A DNA stretch of 11,413 nucleotides from Neptuniibacter sp. (GTDB lineage Bacteria > Pseudomonadota > Gammaproteobacteria > Pseudomonadales > Balneatricaceae): positions 1 to 11,413 of the forward strand of contig JASBRM010000138.1 in NCBI GenBank assembly GCA_030149405.1, in the 5' to 3' direction. Under the pieces are notes generated by a model, which was given only the letters and a program-made list of their open reading frames with translations, had not been told where the DNA came from and made no database searches. Shown one piece after another: positions 8,256 to 11,413 of this stretch. How positions within the stretch are numbered: position 1 is the stretch's first letter; each line of letters begins with the position of its first letter. The translations under genes were made by a program, and so were the position numbers.

Positions 8256-8273
8256 GTTACACCAATGTTACAA
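8256..8273 (-). promoter_or_regulatory. Pho-box-like direct repeat upstream of pstC
   Basis: On the minus strand, TTGTAAC-ATTG-GTGTAAC has the 7-4-7 layout of a PhoB site, with TGTAAC repeated exactly 11 bases apart. Each half matches 5 of 7 of CTGTCA(T/C). It lies between the pstS terminator and pstC, with a -10-like element downstream, so it could restore expression of pstCAB-phoU under phosphate limitation. It is weaker than the pstS site; PhoB binding is inferred. Confidence 0.65.
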
Positions 8274-8288
8274 AGGGTGTAATAAAGC

Positions 8289-8320
8289 AAAAAAGGGAGC
8301 CTGAAATGGCTCCCTTTTTT
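8289..8320 (-). terminator. Intercistronic terminator/attenuator between pstS and pstC
   Basis: A 13-base-pair perfect stem: GGGAGCC (8295-8301) pairs with GGCTCCC (8308-8314), extended by A6/T6, around a 6-base TGAAAT loop. Read on the minus strand it ends in a run of six or more U residues and lies 23 bases after the pstS stop. It should end most pstS transcripts and protect their 3' ends, with partial read-through into pstCAB-phoU. This is a common way to make more binding protein than membrane transporter. Confidence 0.92.
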
Positions 8321-8343
8321 GTTCAGCATTAGGCTGGGATGTA

Positions 8344-9315
8344 TTACATGCCCAGAGCAGCCATCTGCTTCTTAACAACTGCAGCAGGCAGTGGGATGTA
8401 GCCATCTTTAACTACAACTTCCTGACCTACTTTAGACATTACCATTTTCAGGAATTCTTTCTCCAGAGGAGCCAGAGGCTGACCAGGCTTCTTGTTCACG
8501 TATACATACAGTGAACGAGCCAGTGGGTAAGTGCCGTTCAGAGCGTTAGCTGGAGTTGCTTCAACGAAAGCAGTACCTTCTTTCTTAGTCAGAGGCAGTG
8601 CACGTACGGAAGCAGTTTTGTAACCGATACCAGAGTAACCGATAGCGTTCAGAGAAGTAGAAACAGACTGTACAACAGAAGCAGAACCTGGCTGCTCGTT
8701 TACGTTGTTCTTGAAGTCACCTTTACACAGGCCTTTCTTCTTGAAGTAACCGTAAGTACCGGATACAGAGTTACGGCCGAACAGCTGAACGCTCTTGTCA
8801 GCCAGAGCGCCAGTTACGCCTGCGTCACCCCAAGTTTTGATTTCAGCTGGAGCGCCACACTTACGAGTAGAAGAGAAGATCGCATCAACCTGAGCGATAG
8901 TCAGACCTTCAACTGGGTTGTCTTTGTGTGCGAATACAGCCAGAGCGTCGATAGCTACAGCAACTGGAGTTGGCTTGTAACCGAATTTCTTTTCGAACGC
9001 TTCAATTTCTTTGTCCTTCATCTTACGAGACATAGGACCAATGTTAGAAGTACCTTCAGTCAGAGCTGGTGGAGCAGTAGAAGAACCTGCAGCCTGAATC
9101 TGGATGTTAACGTTAGGATAGCTACGCTTGAATTCTTCAGCCCACAGAGTCATCAGGTTAGCCAGAGTGTCTGAACCTACAGAAGACAGGTTACCAGAAA
9201 CACCGGAAGCCTTTGAGTATACAGGCAGATCTTTGTCCAGCAGGTCAGATGCGTTTGCAGCTACGCAAGTTGCAGACATTGCAACAGCAGCAAGCAGCTT
9301 TTTCATTGGTTTCAT
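8344..9315 (-). CDS. pstS: PstS, periplasmic phosphate-binding protein
   Basis: The substrate-binding component that captures inorganic phosphate in the periplasm and delivers it to PstC-PstA. I choose the ATG at 9315 (323 residues): GGAG lies 9 bases upstream and the protein then begins with a standard signal peptide, [22 protein letters not shown], cut after ANA (about residue 22). The in-frame GTG at 9366 overlaps the promoter -10 and cannot be transcribed from it. An ATG at 9306 is a less likely alternative. Phosphate-site segments are visible: VGSDTL (46-51), [11 protein letters not shown] (75-85), MSRKM (95-99) and [10 protein letters not shown] (179-188). Cys153 and Cys197 are the only cysteines in the mature protein and could form a disulfide. 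There is no lipobox, so it is soluble. It is the first gene of the operon under a strong Pho box. Confidence 0.97.
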   Translation of the reverse strand: MKPMKKLLAAVAMSATCVAANASDLLDKDLPVYSKASGVSGNLSSVGSDTLANLMTLWAEEFKRSYPNVNIQIQAAGSSTAPPALTEGTSNIGPMSRKMKDKEIEAFEKKFGYKPTPVAVAIDALAVFAHKDNPVEGLTIAQVDAIFSSTRKCGAPAEIKTWGDAGVTGALADKSVQLFGRNSVSGTYGYFKKKGLCKGDFKNNVNEQPGSASVVQSVSTSLNAIGYSGIGYKTASVRALPLTKKEGTAFVEATPANALNGTYPLARSLYVYVNKKPGQPLAPLEKEFLKMVMSKVGQEVVVKDGYIPLPAAVVKKQMAALGM

Positions 9316-9364
9316 GATGTAGAGCTCCAGAGAGTCTTTAATTAGTGTGAGTTTCGATGACGGC

Positions 9365-9370
9365 ACTATA
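9365..9370 (-). promoter_or_regulatory. -10 element of the pstS promoter
   Basis: Minus-strand TATAGT matches 5 of 6 of the sigma-70 -10 consensus and lies exactly 10 bases downstream of the Pho box, which replaces the -35 as in other PhoB-activated promoters. The predicted start is near 9358, giving a leader of about 43 bases before the pstS ATG. Confidence 0.85.
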
Positions 9371-9380
9371 GGCGGGTTTA

Positions 9381-9398
9381 ATTACAAAAATGTGACAG
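9381..9398 (-). promoter_or_regulatory. Pho box (PhoB operator) of pstS
   Basis: On the minus strand, CTGTCAC-ATTT-TTGTAAT. The first half is a perfect match to CTGTCA(T/C), the second matches 5 of 7, and they are separated by a 4-base AT-rich spacer. With the correctly placed -10 this is a textbook phosphate-starvation promoter activated by phosphorylated PhoB. Confidence 0.9.
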
Positions 9399-9586
9399 GT
9401 TGTAGCATTTTTTGGATTTTGGAATTTTTTTCATTTTCAGCTCATATTCTTTGGACCTAAGTATTATGTGAGCTTATGGTTTATTCTATGCCGCTAGACT
9501 TTATACAAATTAGTAGGGCTGATAAGCCTAACCAGGGCCTGTTAACAGGCCCTAAGATAAAAGCCACAAAAGGCAGAGGCCAGATA
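9399..9586 (+). other. Divergent intergenic region and leader of the thioesterase gene
   Basis: AT-rich DNA up to about 9510, then a GC-rich segment with two consecutive hairpins just before the thioesterase start. It must hold the plus-strand promoter of the thioesterase/GFA group. Weak -10-like hexamers (TATTCT at 9482, TATACA near 9502) exist, but none has a convincing -35, so no promoter is called. No second Pho box facing the plus strand was seen. Confidence 0.5.
9514..9553 (+). promoter_or_regulatory. Tandem hairpins / 20-base perfect palindrome in thioesterase leader
   Basis: TAGGGCT-GATA-AGCCTA (9514-9530) forms a short stem with one bulged G. Four bases later AGGGCCTG-TTAA-CAGGCCCT (9534-9553) is a perfect 20-base palindrome with an 8-base-pair stem. 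No U run follows on either strand, so neither looks like a Rho-independent terminator. It could be an operator for a dimeric regulator or an RNA structure in the 5' leader; function unknown. Confidence 0.6.
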
Positions 9587-9985
9587 ATGATAAAAAGTAA
9601 TGACCAAACTCTGCAGCCTGAGGGTGAGTTAATGTTACAAATCCCGGCATGTAGTGAGGCAACCAATATGTTTGGTGATGTATACAGCGGCTGGGTCGCT
9701 GCCAATGTTGTCAAAGCATCAGAGATTTATGCCGCAAGGCAGTCGCAGGGCAGGGTCTCGACAGTCTCAATTGGAGAGATGACATTTATGTCGCCGGTAT
9801 TAGTCGGCGCTGTTATGTCTTTTTATACTCGGATACTGGAGAAAGGAAACAGTTCTATGAAGATTCTGGTTGAAGTGTGGAGTAGTTCTCCTGATGGGGT
9901 CGAGCAACGTAAGGTAACAGAATCTGAATGTGTTCAGGTGGCGATTGATGGCCATGGGCATATCCGTGCTCTGGATTATTTATAG
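9587..9985 (+). CDS. yciA: YciA-type acyl-CoA thioesterase (hotdog fold)
   Basis: A 132-residue cytoplasmic thioesterase that hydrolyses acyl-CoA to free acid and CoA. The start at 9587 is chosen because GAGG lies 8 bases before it and the resulting length equals the usual YciA length. An in-frame ATG at 9476 would add 37 residues unlike the family, encoded by the hairpin-bearing leader. Family features run in order: GELMLQIPACSEATNMFGDVYSGW (14-36, with Asn27, Gly30 and the expected catalytic Asp31 at the start of the hotdog helix), GRVSTVSIGEMTFMSPVLVGAV (55-76), and IEVW-like ILVEVW (93-98). The end is IRALDYL, as in YciA C-termini. Acyl-chain preference cannot be read. The GFA-like gene follows after 12 bases, probably in the same transcript. 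The symbol is assigned by family resemblance. Confidence 0.88.
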   Translation: MIKSNDQTLQPEGELMLQIPACSEATNMFGDVYSGWVAANVVKASEIYAARQSQGRVSTVSIGEMTFMSPVLVGAVMSFYTRILEKGNSSMKILVEVWSSSPDGVEQRKVTESECVQVAIDGHGHIRALDYL

Positions 9986-9997
9986 GAGGGACTGTCT

Positions 9998-10348
9998 GTG
10001 GATTACTCGGGTAGTTGTCATTGCGGCGCGGTTAAATTTACGTTTTCTGCGGATCAAATCACAGAAGGGTTGCGCTGCAATTGCTCTATTTGCCTCAAAA
10101 AAGGGGCGTTAATGAGTAACTTCTTTATTGCGCCTGATGATCTTAGGATTGAAAGTGAACCTGATGTTTTATCTTCCTATCAATTTGCCAGCCATGTGGC
10201 GAAGCATTTCTTCTGTAATAACTGTGGTATTTATTCCTTTCACCAAACCAAGCGTAAGCCCGGTTTTTACAGGGTTAATCTTGGATGCGTAGATGGCATT
10301 GATAGCCTAAGCTTACCTGTAGTGCTTGCAGATGGGGCTGCATTCTAG
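9998..10348 (+). CDS. GFA/CENP-V-fold zinc protein, copy 1
   Basis: A 116-residue protein of the GFA family (glutathione-dependent formaldehyde-activating enzyme/CENP-V fold). The seven expected cysteines are in place: Cys7 and Cys9 (SCHCGA) with Cys73 and Cys76 (FCNNCGIY) form the structural zinc site, and Cys27, Cys29 and Cys32 (CNCSIC) form the second, potentially catalytic site. The start is GTG, supported by a strong AGGAGG seven bases upstream and by the family's usual opening; no ATG fits. It lies 12 bases after the thioesterase. Many GFA-like proteins have no proven activity on S-hydroxymethylglutathione, so the reaction is not claimed. It is about 57% identical by hand alignment (66 of 115) to the next gene, so the two look like a tandem duplication. 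Confidence 0.92.
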   Translation: MDYSGSCHCGAVKFTFSADQITEGLRCNCSICLKKGALMSNFFIAPDDLRIESEPDVLSSYQFASHVAKHFFCNNCGIYSFHQTKRKPGFYRVNLGCVDGIDSLSLPVVLADGAAF

Positions 10349-10375
10349 TTATCAACAGGCAAGACAGGTGATGAT

Positions 10376-10729
10376 ATGCAAGAGTACGAAGGCCGTTGCC
10401 ACTGCGGCGCGATTAAGTTCAGCTTCAAGGCTCCCAAGATTGTTGATGGGTTAAGATGCAACTGCACTATCTGCAGTAATAAAGGTGCCTTGATGAGCAG
10501 TTTCCTGGTGCCGCAGGAAGACCTTCTGGTGGAGATAAAAGATGGGGCGCTTGCGACCTATAAATTCGCCTCCGAGGTGGCAGAGCATCATTTTTGTAAG
10601 ATCTGTGGCATCTATCCATTTCATCACACACTGCGAAAGAAAGGACATTACCGGGTAAACCTGGGCTGCATAGAGGGCGTGGATTCGTTGAAGTTACCTT
10701 TTGACGTTATTGATGGTGCTTCGCTCTAA
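10376..10729 (+). CDS. GFA/CENP-V-fold zinc protein, copy 2
   Basis: A 117-residue paralogue of the preceding gene. All zinc-binding cysteines are kept: Cys8, Cys10 (RCHCGA), Cys28, Cys30, Cys33 (CNCTIC), Cys74 and Cys77 (FCKICGIY). The segments GLRCNC, KGALMS and YRVNLGC are identical in both copies. Differences cluster at 42-62 and in the C-terminal tail, where substrate-facing variation might lie. AGGTG is seven bases before the ATG; the intergenic gap is 27 bases with no terminator, so it is probably co-transcribed with copy 1. It ends 16 bases from the convergent membrane-protein gene, with no clear terminator in the gap. Function could be glutathione-adduct processing or something else with this fold. 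Confidence 0.92.
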   Translation: MQEYEGRCHCGAIKFSFKAPKIVDGLRCNCTICSNKGALMSSFLVPQEDLLVEIKDGALATYKFASEVAEHHFCKICGIYPFHHTLRKKGHYRVNLGCIEGVDSLKLPFDVIDGASL

Positions 10730-10745
10730 AGGCTTCGGAGTCGGA

Positions 10746-11413
10746 TCAGCCAAAGAACCAGTAACCCACAAAAATTGCCGCAATGATGCCCGCAAGGTCG
10801 GCCGTTAAACCGCACGCGATGGCATGCCGGGTATGCCTTATCCCTACAGAACCGAAATAAACCGCCAGTACATAAAATGTGGTTTCTGTTGAACCCTGAA
10901 TCACTGAAGCCAAGTAGGCCGGGAAAGAATCAACGCCATGGCTGTTCATGGTTTCCAGCATCATTGCCCTAGCCCCTGAACCGGAAAACGGTTTCATTAT
11001 GGCGGTAGGCAGAGCATCAGCGAAGCGGGTGTCCATGCCGAGTAAGCCAATACCTTCTTTTAATATCCAGATAAATCCTTCTAATGCACCACTCGCTCTC
11101 AGTACACCTATCGCAACGAGCATGGCTAACAGGTAAGGAATAATTTTGATGGCTACATCGAATCCTTGTTTAGCACCTTCAATAAAGGTTTCGTAGATAT
11201 TGATCCCTTTAAGATGAGCAACGCTGAGAAAACCAATAATGGCGGAAAAGATCAGCAGGTTACCGACTAATGATGATTGTCGTTGTAATTCATCAATCGT
11301 CAGCGTGGTGAAGTAACCAATAAAAGCCAGTAGAAACGCAACAAAACCACCTATATACAGTAGGGTCACGCGTTCCCATAAACGAATTTTTTGTACGAAA
11401 CTGACTGCCAGCA
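10746..11413 (-). CDS. SpmB/nucleoside-recognition-type membrane protein, C-terminal part (5' end outside window)
   Basis: The frame is open through the right edge, so the visible 221 or so residues are the C-terminal part. A GTG at 11369 is in frame, but residues continue before it (LAVSFVQKIRLWER), so it is not accepted as the start. The visible part is polytopic. It carries SpmB/nucleoside-recognition (Gate-like) motifs: EGAKQGFDVAIKIIPYLLAMLVAIGVLRASGALE, then IMKPFSGSGARAMMLETM, QGSTETTFYVLAVYFGSVGIRHTRHAIACGL and ADLAGIIAA. In non-sporulating gammaproteobacteria this often forms the second half of a fused SpmA-SpmB protein of about 400 residues. The upstream tail here would fit the joint between halves, but the SpmA half is not visible. 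Substrate is unknown; members are thought to be transporters or gates. Confidence 0.88.
   Translation of the reverse strand, partial: LAVSFVQKIRLWERVTLLYIGGFVAFLLAFIGYFTTLTIDELQRQSSLVGNLLIFSAIIGFLSVAHLKGINIYETFIEGAKQGFDVAIKIIPYLLAMLVAIGVLRASGALEGFIWILKEGIGLLGMDTRFADALPTAIMKPFSGSGARAMMLETMNSHGVDSFPAYLASVIQGSTETTFYVLAVYFGSVGIRHTRHAIACGLTADLAGIIAAIFVGYWFFG

Noticed and set aside
8275..8284. TGTAAT-like half-site on the plus strand next to the internal Pho box
   Set aside because: Opposite orientation, not in 11-base register with the direct repeat, and no plus-strand gene starts there; probably chance in AT-rich DNA.
9316..9366. GTG at 9366 as the pstS start
   Set aside because: It overlaps the -10 element, has no ribosome binding site in the expected transcript, and would place 17 residues before an ordinary signal peptide; the ATG at 9315 has GGAG 9 bases upstream.
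9476..9586. ATG at 9476 as the thioesterase start
   Set aside because: The extra 37 residues do not resemble YciA proteins and cover the hairpin leader; the ATG at 9587 has a good ribosome binding site and gives the family length.
9481..9714. Minus-strand open frame of about 77 codons opposite the thioesterase start region
   Set aside because: No family resemblance; it overlaps the leader hairpins and the conserved thioesterase coding sequence on the other strand.
1..11413. CRISPR arrays, insertion sequences, tRNA or rRNA genes, phage genes
   Set aside because: No spaced direct-repeat arrays, transposase-like proteins, terminal inverted repeats or tRNA-like cloverleaf segments were seen on either strand.

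Overview
The window reads as chromosomal DNA of a marine-type gammaproteobacterium, probably close to Oceanospirillales (Amphritea/Neptunomonas-like). This is inferred from moderate GC, canonical Pho boxes, and the long PstC/PstA variants known from Vibrio- and Oceanospirillales-like genomes. The assignment is by eye; no search was run.

Layout. (1) 2-924, plus strand: the C-terminal part of a pyridoxamine-phosphate-oxidase-like flavoprotein, coupled by a TAATG overlap to a glutathione S-transferase. (2) 908-2419, minus strand: a three-part regulator made of a DsbA-like thioredoxin fold with CPFC, a degenerate receiver and an apparently active GGEEF diguanylate cyclase. Its 3' end overlaps the GST gene by 17 bp. 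(3) 2538-9398, minus strand: a complete high-affinity phosphate uptake locus pstS-pstC-pstA-pstB-phoU. It has a near-ideal Pho box and -10 before pstS, an intercistronic terminator after pstS, a second Pho-box-like promoter before pstC, and a strong terminator after phoU. (4) 9399-10729, plus strand: a leader with two hairpins, a YciA-type acyl-CoA thioesterase, and a tandem pair of GFA/CENP-V-fold zinc proteins. (5) 10746-11413, minus strand: the C-terminal part of an SpmB/nucleoside-recognition-type membrane protein, open at the window edge.

Working together: PstS captures phosphate in the periplasm, PstC and PstA form the channel, PstB drives it with ATP, and PhoU links transport state to PhoR/PhoB (not in this window). 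The layout predicts strong pstS expression with a lower, separately boosted level of pstCAB-phoU. Both permeases carry very large periplasmic insertions between TM1 and TM2: a WD40/beta-propeller-like domain in PstC and a coiled-coil-rich domain in PstA. The flanking genes are accessory detoxification, metabolic or signalling genes with no demonstrated link to phosphate.

No RNA genes, insertion sequences, CRISPR arrays or phage genes were seen. No intergenic stretch exceeds 300 bases. The most unusual items are the DsbA-like/pseudo-receiver/GGDEF fusion, the paired permease insertions, and the two-promoter-plus-attenuator layout of the pst operon.
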